Source of the DNA: an uncultured Bacteroidia bacterium
GTDB taxonomy: Bacteria > Bacteroidota > Bacteroidia > Bacteroidales > UBA932
Direction: 5' to 3'
Assembly (NCBI GenBank): GCA_902780935.1
Contig: CACZHP010000008.1
Location: 62,001-126,000 of the forward strand
Length of the DNA: 64,000 bases
The notes beneath the pieces are model-generated. The model searched no databases. It had not been told where the DNA came from and saw only the letters and a list, made by a program, of their open reading frames with translations. The position numbers and the translations under genes are program-made. Below are positions 25,445 to 34,648 of the stretch, piece by piece (position 1 is the first letter of the stretch; each line of letters begins with the position of its first letter).

Positions 25445-25675
25445 ATGGCTAAAATGAAAGGGGCGACCGTCGTCGACACCGAGAGATGCAAGGGATGCAA
25501 CCTCTGCGTCGTCGCCTGTCCGCTCGACGTACTCGCCCTCACCAGCAAGGAAGTGAACCGCAAGGGCTACAACTACGCCCACGAGGTTCTCTCAGACACC
25601 TGCACCGGCTGCGCCTCCTGCGCCACCGTATGCCCGGACGGGTGTATAACCGTTTACCGTCTTAAAACCGAGTAA
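25445..25675 (+). CDS. vorD: VorD-type 2x[4Fe-4S] ferredoxin subunit
   Basis: A 76-residue ferredoxin with two complete cluster motifs, CKGCNLCVVACP and CTGCASCATVCP. As the delta subunit of a 2-oxoacid:ferredoxin oxidoreductase it carries electrons from the thiamine centre to free ferredoxin. The next gene starts 4 nt after it, in the usual order D-B-A-C. Confidence 0.88.
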   Translation: MAKMKGATVVDTERCKGCNLCVVACPLDVLALTSKEVNRKGYNYAHEVLSDTCTGCASCATVCPDGCITVYRLKTE

Positions 25676-25679
25676 AGCC

Positions 25680-26759
25680 ATGGCAGATCAGGAAATCACT
25701 TTGATGAAAGGCAATGAGGCCATTGCCCACGCCGCGATCCGCTGCGGTTGCGACGGTTATTTCGGCTATCCTATCACTCCCCAGTCGGAGGTGCTTGAGA
25801 CCCTCGCCGAGCAGAAGCCCTGGGAGACCACCGGCATGGTGGTGCTCCAGGCCGAGAGCGAGGTATCCTCTATCAACATGGTTTACGGAGGCGCCTGCAC
25901 CGGAAAGAAGGTCATGACATCTTCTTCAAGCCCGGGCGTGAGCCTGATGCAGGAAGGCATCTCCTACATGGCCGGAGCCGAGCTTCCCGCCCTGATTGTC
26001 AACGTCATGCGCGGAGGCCCCGGCCTGGGTACCATCCAGCCCAGCCAGTCGGATTATTTCCAGGCCTGCAAGGGTGGCGGCCACGGCGACTATCACCTGA
26101 TAGTCCTCGCTCCCGCATCCGTCCAGGAAATGGCTGATTTCGTGGATCTTGCGTTCACTCTGGCGTTCCGTTACCGCAATCCGGCGATGATTCTCGCAGA
26201 CGGAGCCATCGGCCAGATGATGGAGAAGGTCGTCCTTCCTCCTTTCAAGCCTCGCCGCACCGAGGAGGAGATTATCAGGGAGTGCCCTTGGGCCACCACC
26301 GGACGCATAGGCGGCAGGAAGCCCAATATCATCACCTCCCTTGAGCTCCGCTCCGAGGAGATGGAGGTCATCAACCTGCGGATCCAGGCCAAGTACCGCG
26401 AGATCGAGGCCAAGGAAGTCCGTTACGAGGAGTTCATGCTCGACGACGCCGAATATGCCATCGTGGCTTTCGGCTCAGCCGCGCGTATTGCTAAGAAGAG
26501 CATCGAGATCGCCCGTTCCCAGGGGATCAAGGTAGGCCTGCTTCGTCCGATCACCCTCTGGCCGTTCCCTACTGAGGAGGTCAAGAGGCTCGCCGGCAAG
26601 GTGAAGGGCATCCTGTCCCTTGAGATCAACGCCGGACAGATGGTCGAGGATATCCGCCTCGCTGTCGAGGGCAAGGTCCCTGTCCGCCATTTCGGCCGCC
26701 TCGGAGGCATAATCCCTGATCCCGATGAAGTCGTTGAGGTTCTTAAAAGCTCATTCTAA
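25680..26759 (+). CDS. vorB: 2-oxoacid:ferredoxin oxidoreductase subunit VorB
   Basis: A 359-residue subunit with the pyrimidine-binding thiamine domain (GNEAIAHAAIRCGCDGYFGYPITPQSEV; the ITPQSE motif is characteristic) followed by domain II with VGLLRPITLWPFP. The length and motifs fit the 3-methyl-2-oxobutanoate type (VorB). The enzyme makes branched-chain acyl-CoA, CO2 and reduced ferredoxin. A 2-oxoglutarate (Kor) role cannot be excluded by sequence alone; ilvE and buk in the operon favour branched-chain acids. Confidence 0.88.
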   Translation: MADQEITLMKGNEAIAHAAIRCGCDGYFGYPITPQSEVLETLAEQKPWETTGMVVLQAESEVSSINMVYGGACTGKKVMTSSSSPGVSLMQEGISYMAGAELPALIVNVMRGGPGLGTIQPSQSDYFQACKGGGHGDYHLIVLAPASVQEMADFVDLAFTLAFRYRNPAMILADGAIGQMMEKVVLPPFKPRRTEEEIIRECPWATTGRIGGRKPNIITSLELRSEEMEVINLRIQAKYREIEAKEVRYEEFMLDDAEYAIVAFGSAARIAKKSIEIARSQGIKVGLLRPITLWPFPTEEVKRLAGKVKGILSLEINAGQMVEDIRLAVEGKVPVRHFGRLGGIIPDPDEVVEVLKSSF

Positions 26760-26771
26760 AAAACGGAAGCC

Positions 26772-27545
26772 ATGACAAGAGAAGAAATCATAGAGAAAGG
26801 CCAGGTGGTCTATAAGAAGCCGGTCCTTTTGAACGATACCCCCATGCACTACTGCCCTGGCTGCAGCCACGGAGTGGTCCACAAGCTGGTTTCCGAGGTG
26901 ATCGAGGAGATGGGCATGACCGACAAGACGATAGCCATATCCCCGGTCGGCTGCGCCGTGTTCGCCTACAAGTACATCGATGTGGACTGGCAGGAGGCCG
27001 CCCACGGCAGGGCCCCGGCACTCGCCAGCGCCACCAAGCGCCTCTGGCCGGACAGGCTGGTGTTCACCTACCAGGGTGACGGAGACCTCGCCTGCATAGG
27101 CACAGCGGAGACTATCCACGCTCTCAACAGGGCCGAGAATATCACCATAATATTCATCAACAACGCCATCTACGGCATGACCGGAGGCCAGATGGCCCCG
27201 ACCACCCTCCTGGGGATGAAGACTGCCACCTGCCCTTACGGAAGGGAGGTCAAGCTCCACGGCTACCCGCTGAAGATCACGGAGATAGCCGCCACCCTCG
27301 ACGGCACCTGTTACGTCACCCGCCAGGCTGTCCACACCGTGGCCGCCATCAACAGGGCGAAGAAGGCGATCAGGAAGGCGTTCGAGTACTCCATGCAGGG
27401 CAAGGGCTCCAATCTGGTGGAGATCGTCTCAACTTGCAACTCCGGCTGGAAGATGAGCCCGGAGAAGGCCAACAAGTGGATGGAAGAGAATATGTTCGAG
27501 TTCTACCATCTTGGGGATCTCAAAGACACCGGTGCCGTTAAATAA
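26772..27545 (+). CDS. vorA: 2-oxoacid:ferredoxin oxidoreductase subunit VorA (TPP-binding)
   Basis: A 257-residue beta subunit that binds the diphosphate of thiamine. It shows MHYCPGCSHGVVHKL at the N-terminus, YQGDGDLACIGTAE (the GDG...N-type Mg/TPP motif, continuing to FINNAIYGMTGGQM) and CPYGR. It completes the thiamine centre with VorB, 12 nt upstream. Confidence 0.9.
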   Translation: MTREEIIEKGQVVYKKPVLLNDTPMHYCPGCSHGVVHKLVSEVIEEMGMTDKTIAISPVGCAVFAYKYIDVDWQEAAHGRAPALASATKRLWPDRLVFTYQGDGDLACIGTAETIHALNRAENITIIFINNAIYGMTGGQMAPTTLLGMKTATCPYGREVKLHGYPLKITEIAATLDGTCYVTRQAVHTVAAINRAKKAIRKAFEYSMQGKGSNLVEIVSTCNSGWKMSPEKANKWMEENMFEFYHLGDLKDTGAVK

Positions 27546-27557
27546 ACATTGAAGACC

Positions 27558-28100
27558 ATGACAGAAGAGATAATTATCGCCGGATTCGGAGGACAGGGAG
27601 TCCTCTCGATGGGAAAGATCCTGGCTTATGCCGGTCTTATGGAAGGCAAGGAAGTCACCTGGATGCCGGCCTACGGGCCTGAGCAGAGGGGTGGCACGGC
27701 CAATGTCACCGTGATCGTCAGCGATGCCCCCGTGTCCTCGCCGATCCTCTCAAGCTACGACACCGCCATCGTGCTGAACCAGCCCTCGCTGGAGAAGTTC
27801 GAGCCTAAGGTTAAGCCGGGAGGAGTGATCATCTATGACGGCTACGGCATCAACGAGCCTCCGACCAGGAAGGATATCGACATCTACCGGATAGACGCCA
27901 TGGACGCCGCCGCCGAGATGAACCTCATCAAGACCTTCAACATGATTGTCCTGGGAGGCCTCCTGAAGATTCATCCTGTGGTCGGAATCGAGAGCGTCCT
28001 CGCCGCCTTGCGCAAGACCCTCCCCGAGCGGCACCACCACCTCATTCCCAAGAATGAGGAGGCCATCCGCAAGGGAATGGAGATCATCAGAAAACTCTAG
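27558..28100 (+). CDS. vorC: 2-oxoacid:ferredoxin oxidoreductase gamma subunit VorC
   Basis: A 180-residue gamma domain (POR_C-type catalytic domain) starting MTEEIIIAGFGGQGVLSMGK, with MPAYGPEQRGGTANV in the middle; both are hallmarks. I chose ATG 27558; a TTG at 27549 adds only three residues. It is the last gene of the operon. Its 3' end overlaps the convergent TonB receptor gene by 14 nt, with no room for a terminator between them. Confidence 0.9.
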   Translation: MTEEIIIAGFGGQGVLSMGKILAYAGLMEGKEVTWMPAYGPEQRGGTANVTVIVSDAPVSSPILSSYDTAIVLNQPSLEKFEPKVKPGGVIIYDGYGINEPPTRKDIDIYRIDAMDAAAEMNLIKTFNMIVLGGLLKIHPVVGIESVLAALRKTLPERHHHLIPKNEEAIRKGMEIIRKL

Positions 28101-30063
28101 TGTAGCCCATTGAGGGTAACACCGGAAGGAAACTTATTGTTTTAGGACCCGGGCCGTCCTCCCCGTCACCAGTGACCAGGAAGACAAGGTTCGGGTTCTT
28201 CCTGTTGTAGGCGTTGTACACTCCCAGGCTCCAAATCCTTTCCCCCCGGTGTTTGGACTTATGGTTCGTTAACCCGAGGTCGAGCCTGTGGGAAGGCGGC
28301 AGACGACAGTTCCCTCTGCGGGGCATGCTCCCGTCCTTTTCCGGGATTGTAAACGCTCCTCCGGTGGAATATGTCCAAGTCGCTCCTGCTTCCCAGCCCT
28401 TTCCGAGAGTCCGGTTGATGACGGCGGATGCGCTGTGGCGGCAGTCGTGGCGGCTTGGGAACCATTCCCCGCCGCTGATCCGGCTCCCGGGGAAGCGCCG
28501 TTCGCTTTCCGACAGGGTGTAGCCAAGCCACCCGGTCGTCTTGCCGGCGCTTTTCCGGGCATACAGCTCGATCCCTCGGGAACGGGAGATCCCCGCGGCG
28601 ACCTCGTCCTCCCAGGTGGAGAAGTTCTCGATGAAGCTTATCCCGTCCTTGTATTCAAGGACTCCAGAGGTTCTTTTCCAGTAGGCCTCGATTGAGACTT
28701 CAAGTCCATTGGCCCCGTTGAGGCTCATCCCGGCTGAGAGCTGGTCCGAGACTTCCGGCCCTATCTTCCTCGTGACCGGCACGATCATGTCCACCGGGAG
28801 GATGGCGATAGGGGATGAGAGTTGGTGGATGTGCTGGGAAACTCTTGAATATCCGATCTTTACGGTTGGCTTTGAGTCCTTTCCCACGCTGATTGACAGT
28901 CTGGGTTCGGGGCTGGGACGGGTTTTCCCCAGGGCGCTGAAGACGGTCAGCCTTATCCCGGTGTTGAGGGTGAGCCATGCGGCTGGCCGGATGTTGTCTT
29001 CAGCGTACAGCGCCGCCTCGAGCCCGCGGAGATTCCCGGCCATCCCGTCGTCAGCCTCCGGCCGGAAGCGGTGCAGGATGGCCTCCGTCCCGAACCGGAG
29101 GCCATGGATCCCGCTCCCGGTGAGCCGGAAATCCGCTTTCGCGAGGAAGTCCCCGATCCCTGTCCGGAGGCTTTCTCGCCTGGATCCGGGAGCCTTGTAT
29201 CCCATCCCGGTAGAGTACGAGCTGTACGCCGCTACCGTCTCCCATGCAAGATTCCCGCCCCAGTCCCTTTTCCAGGAGACTGACGCCATGGTGGTGCCCC
29301 AAGCGAAGTCGCTCTTCTCGTCCCCTTCCTTGTAGTAGAACTTGTCTTTGCTGCTGAAAGAACTGAAGCTGAGCGAGTTCCTTTCGTCAAAACGCCCAGT
29401 CACCCTGGCGTGGAAGTCGTGGAAATACAGATTGGCCGGGATGTTGAAAGCCCTCAGGATACCGTCCATCAGGAGGGTGTGCATCCCCCTTCCGCTGACT
29501 GAATATGATATATTCCCGCCCGGCGACACGCCGTCAAAATGGATTTTGTCGCTCAAAGTGCCCACGCCGAGGCAAAGCCTTTTTCTCCCGTCGGCCTCCG
29601 GTTGTACGGTGCGGAACTCCAGCACGCTTGAGGACCTTCCTCCGAATCTCGCCGGGAAGTCACCCTTATGGATGGTCACCTCCTCTACTGCCTCGGTCTG
29701 GAAAGGGGAGAGAAGGCCAAGCAGGTGGCCCTGGCTGTGGACCGGCACCCCGTCCAGGAGAACGAGGTTCTCGTCCGGACCTCCTCCCCGGACATATATA
29801 CCCGAAAGGCCCTCATTTCCAGCTTGCACTCCGGGGAGCAGCTGGATGGCTTTCATCACATCAGCTTCCCCGAGGAGGGCTAGGCAGCCCTTTATCGTCC
29901 CTGCCGGGACCACGATGGTTCCGGTCCCGGCCCTGATAGCTTCTTTGCTGGCCGACACCACAGCTTCCTTGAGGACGAGGCTTGTGTCAGCCGCGGTCTG
30001 CGCTTTTGAGGTATTGAAGAAGAAAATGGCGGGAATCGCGAGCAGGGCCTTGAGGTTTTTCAT
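28087..30063 (-). CDS. TonB-dependent outer-membrane receptor
   Basis: A 658-residue beta-barrel receptor with a signal peptide ending TSKAQ, a plug domain (MKAIQLLPGVQAGNEGLSGIY..RGGGPDEN..LLDGVPVHSQGHLLG) and a barrel ending in Phe. It lacks the carboxypeptidase-like N-terminal domain of SusC proteins, and no SusD gene is adjacent, so it is not a SusCD pair. The ligand is unknown. The plug segment LLDGVPVHSQGHLLGLLSPF resembles the receptor family described as having a 'TonB-dependent receptor plug' with FecA-like regulators, but no regulator is next to it. Confidence 0.85.
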   Translation of the reverse strand: MKNLKALLAIPAIFFFNTSKAQTAADTSLVLKEAVVSASKEAIRAGTGTIVVPAGTIKGCLALLGEADVMKAIQLLPGVQAGNEGLSGIYVRGGGPDENLVLLDGVPVHSQGHLLGLLSPFQTEAVEEVTIHKGDFPARFGGRSSSVLEFRTVQPEADGRKRLCLGVGTLSDKIHFDGVSPGGNISYSVSGRGMHTLLMDGILRAFNIPANLYFHDFHARVTGRFDERNSLSFSSFSSKDKFYYKEGDEKSDFAWGTTMASVSWKRDWGGNLAWETVAAYSSYSTGMGYKAPGSRRESLRTGIGDFLAKADFRLTGSGIHGLRFGTEAILHRFRPEADDGMAGNLRGLEAALYAEDNIRPAAWLTLNTGIRLTVFSALGKTRPSPEPRLSISVGKDSKPTVKIGYSRVSQHIHQLSSPIAILPVDMIVPVTRKIGPEVSDQLSAGMSLNGANGLEVSIEAYWKRTSGVLEYKDGISFIENFSTWEDEVAAGISRSRGIELYARKSAGKTTGWLGYTLSESERRFPGSRISGGEWFPSRHDCRHSASAVINRTLGKGWEAGATWTYSTGGAFTIPEKDGSMPRRGNCRLPPSHRLDLGLTNHKSKHRGERIWSLGVYNAYNRKNPNLVFLVTGDGEDGPGPKTISFLPVLPSMGYTRVF

Positions 30064-30134
30064 GATTCTTGCAGGTTTGGGGCGAATATGAAGCTTTTTT
30101 CCCTTTCTTCCTTCAAGTTGGAAGGGGTTTTTAT

Positions 30135-30142
30135 TAAATTTG
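30135..30142 (+). promoter_or_regulatory. -7 promoter element very close to the M23 start
   Basis: TAAATTTG ends 4 nt before the ATG at 30147. If active it would give a leaderless or nearly leaderless mRNA. A TTG at 30118-30120 is too close (14 nt) to be a good -33 element. Confidence 0.4.
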
Positions 30143-30146
30143 CAAG

Positions 30147-31397
30147 ATGGCTAAAAATTATCTTTCAATAGTTTTTGTTTTTTTGGCGGCCGGCGCGTTG
30201 CTGCTTTCTCCTGGCTGCCGGAAAAAGCCTGCCGAGACTCCGGCGGAGGTTCCTGCCGCGGTTCTTTCCCCCGAGGGTTTCCGTACCGGAGACTACGACA
30301 TGATGGAGGACAAGATCCGTCCGGGGGAGGCCTTTACCTCCTTGATGGTAAGGCTTGGGATGGAAGCTGATGACGCCCTGTCCCTGGCGGCCATTTGCGA
30401 TACCATTTTCGACGTCAGGAAGATGCGGGCAGGCAACACTGTCAGCGCCTATTACAGCATAGACACCGCCTCCATGGACTCGACATCCGTGGTCGCCCTT
30501 AAATATGTGGTCTATAAACGGGACAAGACCCGCGGAACCGTCTTCAAGACCTCCGACTCGCTCGCTGTCTGGAATTTCTCCCGCCCTGTCGAGACCTTCC
30601 GCAGGTACTCGGATGTGACCATCACGTCCTCCTTGTGGAACGACATGACCGCTGCCGGAGCCCCGACCAGCCTGATTGTGGCTTTGTCGGAGATTTACGC
30701 CTGGTCTGTGGACTTTTTCGCTCTTCAGGAAGGGGACAGGTTCAAGATCCTTTATGATGAGAGCGAGTGTGACGGGGAGATTGTCTCCGTCGATCCCATC
30801 TATTATGCGGAATTCATCCGGGGGGACCATGTCGTCCCCGCCATCATGTTCGACCAGGGAGACGGAGGAGGAAGGTATTGGAACTCAGATGGTTCCAGCC
30901 TTCGGAAAGCCTTTCTGAAAGCGCCTTTGAAGTTCACTCGGATCAGTTCCGGGTTCTCATATCACCGGAAACATCCCGTATCCGGCAAGGTGAGAGCCCA
31001 CACGGCGGTGGATTACGCCGCTCCGACCGGAACCCCGGTCATGTCCATCGGTGACGGGACAGTCCTCAGCGCCGGGTGGACCAACGGCGGCGGCAACACC
31101 GTGAAGATCCGTCACAACGCCACATACACGACGTCCTACATGCATCTTTCCCGTTATGCCAAGGGGGTCAAGGCCGGGACCCATGTGAGCCAGGGCGATG
31201 TGATCGGCTATGTAGGGGCGACGGGTGTCGCGACCGGCCCCCATCTCGACTTCAGGGTCTGGAAGGACGGCACACCTGTGAATCCTCTCACTCTGGATTC
31301 TCCTTCGGGTGAGCCCATCAGGCCGGAGAACCTCCCCGCACTGGATTCAGTCCATGTGGTTTATAAGAATATAATTGATTCATTGATAGCAAGATAA
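30147..31397 (+). CDS. M23 (LytM) peptidase-like lipoprotein
   Basis: A 416-residue envelope protein: lipoprotein signal ending LLLSPGC, a middle region of LysM/CsgG-free novel sequence similar to the N-domain of M23 proteins such as MepM, and a C-terminal LytM domain (about residues 270-390). The zinc motif HTAVDYAAPTGTP gives His and Asp. The third ligand motif, normally HxH, is HLD (ATGPHLDFRV), so the last ligand is replaced by Asp. It may therefore be an inactive, regulatory LytM protein or have altered metal binding. It starts a run of three genes with the MscS channel (4 nt away) and purN. Confidence 0.82.
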   Translation: MAKNYLSIVFVFLAAGALLLSPGCRKKPAETPAEVPAAVLSPEGFRTGDYDMMEDKIRPGEAFTSLMVRLGMEADDALSLAAICDTIFDVRKMRAGNTVSAYYSIDTASMDSTSVVALKYVVYKRDKTRGTVFKTSDSLAVWNFSRPVETFRRYSDVTITSSLWNDMTAAGAPTSLIVALSEIYAWSVDFFALQEGDRFKILYDESECDGEIVSVDPIYYAEFIRGDHVVPAIMFDQGDGGGRYWNSDGSSLRKAFLKAPLKFTRISSGFSYHRKHPVSGKVRAHTAVDYAAPTGTPVMSIGDGTVLSAGWTNGGGNTVKIRHNATYTTSYMHLSRYAKGVKAGTHVSQGDVIGYVGATGVATGPHLDFRVWKDGTPVNPLTLDSPSGEPIRPENLPALDSVHVVYKNIIDSLIAR

Positions 31398-31401
31398 TAA
31401 T

Positions 31402-34035
31402 ATGCGAACAAGAAAAGGCTTCCTATACATCCTGCTCCCGGTCCTGCTGTTGCTTATCCCCTCCGGCCGCTCCGGGGCGGTATTCAACGAGAGGGACATA
31501 ACCAGGACCATCAAAGTGCTCCGTTATGAGCTCAGCAAAGCTTACACGGACATGGAGAGAAGCCAGGCTGGCTTCGAGGCCCAGCAGGACAGGCAGCATG
31601 AGGAACTGATCAAACTCGTGAAGGACTGCGACGAGCTCTCGCTGATGCTCTATTCCCAGAAGCAGGACTTCACCTTTGACCTTACCTACGCTCTCCGCCG
31701 GGTCACTGACCAGTACCACAATTTCACCCAGAGCAAGATCCCTTTCGACAACATCGTCTCCTATTTCGATATCGAGATCGATCGCTATGACAGGCTGTTG
31801 AAGGCTCTGAAGATCATACCTCCGGAACTGATGTCCGTGCCGGACAGCCTCGGCCCCTCCCTCCTGGGGATGCTGGCCATGACCTTGCACATCGGAGCCT
31901 TGACCGATTTCCCGGTAGCCGACCTGCAGGCTGTCTCCCGTCCGGAGAGCGAGGATGAGCCCCTGTTTGATTTCCAGCTGGACAGCACTGCCCGGATCGA
32001 CAGGGACAGCTGCATCTTCTACGCCACCAGGCTCCTGGACATGTTCACCGAAGCCCGTGGGATGCTGGTGAAGGACAAGGAATACTACGAGACCACCGAC
32101 AACCGCCTCAGGGAGGCGTACGACTATGCCCAGAACAGGTACAAGATAATCCAGAAAAAGATATTCGTCGAGGGGCAGAGGGACTTCTGGTACGTGCTGA
32201 CCCATTTCAAGCAGTTCTCTGCCAAGGCGTTGATGGATTATAAAGACAAGTATTCCAGGGACTTCCATGGCCAGACCATCCACAGTGAGTGGAGGGGACC
32301 CATAGTGATAGGATTCTCCTTCATCATCCTTGTGTACCTTGCCCTGGCCGCCCTCGTCAGCTGGTTGGCGACCAAGGGACTCAAGCGCCGGGTCGGCCTT
32401 TTCAAGACCGAGGGCTTCGCCAGCAGGGAGCTTGTGTTCAGCCTGCTGGTCGCTATTGTTCTGTTCGTCGTTCTTCTGCTTCTGGCTGCGGCGACTCCCA
32501 AGATCGGGACGAACTTCTTCAAGATGGCCTCATCCCTTTTGATTGAATATTGCCTCCTCCTTGTCGCCCTGTTGGGCTCAATGTTGGTGAGGAGTCTTGG
32601 ATCGCGGCTCAACCGCGGCCTGTTCATCTACATCCCGGTCCTGGCCCTGGGGCTTCTGATCATCGCTTTCAGGATCATATTCATTCCCAACAGCCTGATC
32701 AACCTCGTTTTCCCTCCGATCCTGCTGCTGTTCGGCCTCTGGCAGTGGCGGATGTTCGGAAAGCATGCCGCCCACGTCGCCAAGGCTGACAGAGCGCTTG
32801 CTGCCGCGTCGTTGGTGGTCACGGCCGTGACACTTGTCCTATCCCTGGCCGGATATGCCCTCATGGGGCTTCAGGTGTACATCTGGTGGATCTTCCAACT
32901 CGCTGTCCTCCAGGTGATTCTCGCTGCCAAGCAGCTTTTGGGAGTCTATCGTTCGCAGACTATCCGCAAGCGGGTAAGGGCCTACAAGATGAAGCATCCC
33001 TCCGAGATCGGCGGCAAGGAGGCCTCCTTCCTTGTCACCTGGCTGTACGACCTTTGCGACATGGTGCTGATCCCAGTAATGATAGTATTCTCTTTCCCTG
33101 TCTGCCTGTACATGGCCTCCAGGGTGTTCGATCTCACCGAGATATGCCGGACGGCGTTCTTCTACCCCTTCCTGACGACCAACGCCATAACCCTGTCCCT
33201 TTATAAGGTCCTGCTGGCGGTCGCTCTGTTCTTCGTGTTCAGGTACATAGAGTACGCCGCCAGGTCCCTCTACAGGGTGTTCAAGTTCAGGGACTATGTC
33301 TCCAGATCCGGCACCGGCCTGATCCGGTCCAACGAAGTCAACCTCACCATGGCGAACAATGTGATATGGCTTCTCTCTTGGGGCGCTTATGTCGTCGTCA
33401 TGATCGGGGTGCTGAAGATCCCGACGAAGTCGATAAGCGTGGTCGCCGCAGGTCTTGCTGCCGGCATGGGATTCGCCATGAAGGACATCCTGAACAACTT
33501 CTTCTATGGGGTTCAGCTCATGTCAGGCCGCCTGAGGGTGGGGGACACCATAGAGTGCGACGGCATAAGGGGTAATGTCGAGAATATCAGCTACCAGACC
33601 ACGACAATTATGGCCATAGACGGCAGCCTGATTGCGTTCCCTAACAGCACCCTATTCTCCAAGACCTTCAAGAACCTCACCAGGAGCGATGCTTATGAAT
33701 ATGTCTCCCTTCCCGTCGGCGTGGCCTACGGGACCGATGTGGATAAGGCCCGGCGGGTCATCTTGCGCGCGCTCAAGCCTTTGTGCAGGCCGGACAAGTT
33801 CGGACGCGACACGGTCAAGCCATCTTACGGGATACAGGTCACTCTCGGAAGTTTTGGGGACAGCAGCGTAGATCTCAATATCAAGCAGTTTGTCCTTGTC
33901 GACCAAAGGTACGCCTATGTGGCGAGAGCCAATGAGCTGATCTACAAGGCTCTGGCGGACAACGGGATCGTTATTCCTTTCCCCCAAAGGGACGTGCATA
34001 TTGTGAAAGATTTGGAAACTCCTGATAAACAATAG
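31402..34035 (+). CDS. Large MscS-type mechanosensitive channel
   Basis: An 877-residue protein with a signal peptide, a long periplasmic helical region (about 30-290) and many membrane helices (from about 300). The C-terminal MscS core has a glycine/alanine pore helix (VVAAGLAAGMGFAMKDIL) followed by RVGDTIECDGIRGNVENISYQ and a cytoplasmic domain. This is the MscK/MscM-like size class, which releases solutes on hypo-osmotic shock. The preceding gene, 4 nt upstream, encodes a cell-wall LytM protein, a sensible envelope-stress pairing. Confidence 0.9.
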   Translation: MRTRKGFLYILLPVLLLLIPSGRSGAVFNERDITRTIKVLRYELSKAYTDMERSQAGFEAQQDRQHEELIKLVKDCDELSLMLYSQKQDFTFDLTYALRRVTDQYHNFTQSKIPFDNIVSYFDIEIDRYDRLLKALKIIPPELMSVPDSLGPSLLGMLAMTLHIGALTDFPVADLQAVSRPESEDEPLFDFQLDSTARIDRDSCIFYATRLLDMFTEARGMLVKDKEYYETTDNRLREAYDYAQNRYKIIQKKIFVEGQRDFWYVLTHFKQFSAKALMDYKDKYSRDFHGQTIHSEWRGPIVIGFSFIILVYLALAALVSWLATKGLKRRVGLFKTEGFASRELVFSLLVAIVLFVVLLLLAAATPKIGTNFFKMASSLLIEYCLLLVALLGSMLVRSLGSRLNRGLFIYIPVLALGLLIIAFRIIFIPNSLINLVFPPILLLFGLWQWRMFGKHAAHVAKADRALAAASLVVTAVTLVLSLAGYALMGLQVYIWWIFQLAVLQVILAAKQLLGVYRSQTIRKRVRAYKMKHPSEIGGKEASFLVTWLYDLCDMVLIPVMIVFSFPVCLYMASRVFDLTEICRTAFFYPFLTTNAITLSLYKVLLAVALFFVFRYIEYAARSLYRVFKFRDYVSRSGTGLIRSNEVNLTMANNVIWLLSWGAYVVVMIGVLKIPTKSISVVAAGLAAGMGFAMKDILNNFFYGVQLMSGRLRVGDTIECDGIRGNVENISYQTTTIMAIDGSLIAFPNSTLFSKTFKNLTRSDAYEYVSLPVGVAYGTDVDKARRVILRALKPLCRPDKFGRDTVKPSYGIQVTLGSFGDSSVDLNIKQFVLVDQRYAYVARANELIYKALADNGIVIPFPQRDVHIVKDLETPDKQ

Positions 34036-34041
34036 GTTGAT

Positions 34042-34611
34042 ATGGTGAATATGGCTATCTTCGTCTCCGGTGGAGGCACCAATTGCGAGAATATCATTAA
34101 GTATTTCGAGGGCTCCGAGATCGCCCGGCCAGCCCTTGTCGTCAGCAACAAGGCTTCCGTCGGGGCGGTCGCGAAGGCTGAGCGCCTCGGAGTTCCTGTC
34201 GAGGTGGTTCCGAAGGCCGGACTGAACGATCCGGATGTCATTTTGCCCCTTCTGGACAGATATTCAATCGACTTTATCGTGCTGGCCGGCTTCCTGCTCG
34301 TGATCCCGGGCTTCCTTATAGACAAGTATGACCACCGGATGATCAACCTCCATCCGGCGCTCCTTCCTAAGTTCGGCGGGATCGGAATGTACGGCCACCA
34401 TGTTCATGAGGCTGTCAAGGCGTCTGGGGAGACTGAGACCGGAATGACGGTCCACTGGGTCACCAGGGAGGTTGACGGGGGAAGCATAATAGCCCAGTTC
34501 AGCACACCTATTTCTCCTGAGGACACTCCCGACGACATCGCCGCCAAGGAGCATGTCCTGGAGATGGAGCATTTTCCGGCAGTTATTGAGAACCTGCTTG
34601 CGGATCTGTGA
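34042..34611 (+). CDS. purN: Phosphoribosylglycinamide formyltransferase
   Basis: A 189-residue PurN, which transfers formyl from 10-formyl-THF to GAR in purine synthesis. It has the N-terminal FVSGGGTNCENI, the folate/catalytic block INLHPALLPKFGG with the Asn-x-His, and TVHWVTREVDGGSII with the catalytic Asp. It begins 6 nt after the channel gene, probably in the same transcript for no functional reason. Normal length. Confidence 0.93.
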   Translation: MVNMAIFVSGGGTNCENIIKYFEGSEIARPALVVSNKASVGAVAKAERLGVPVEVVPKAGLNDPDVILPLLDRYSIDFIVLAGFLLVIPGFLIDKYDHRMINLHPALLPKFGGIGMYGHHVHEAVKASGETETGMTVHWVTREVDGGSIIAQFSTPISPEDTPDDIAAKEHVLEMEHFPAVIENLLADL

Positions 34612-34648
34612 GTGATATTGGAAAGAATTCACTAAATTCGCGTCAGGT

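Noticed and set aside
28700..30063. The TonB receptor as a SusC partner
   Set aside because: No SusD-like gene is adjacent and the N-terminal carboxypeptidase-like domain is missing.
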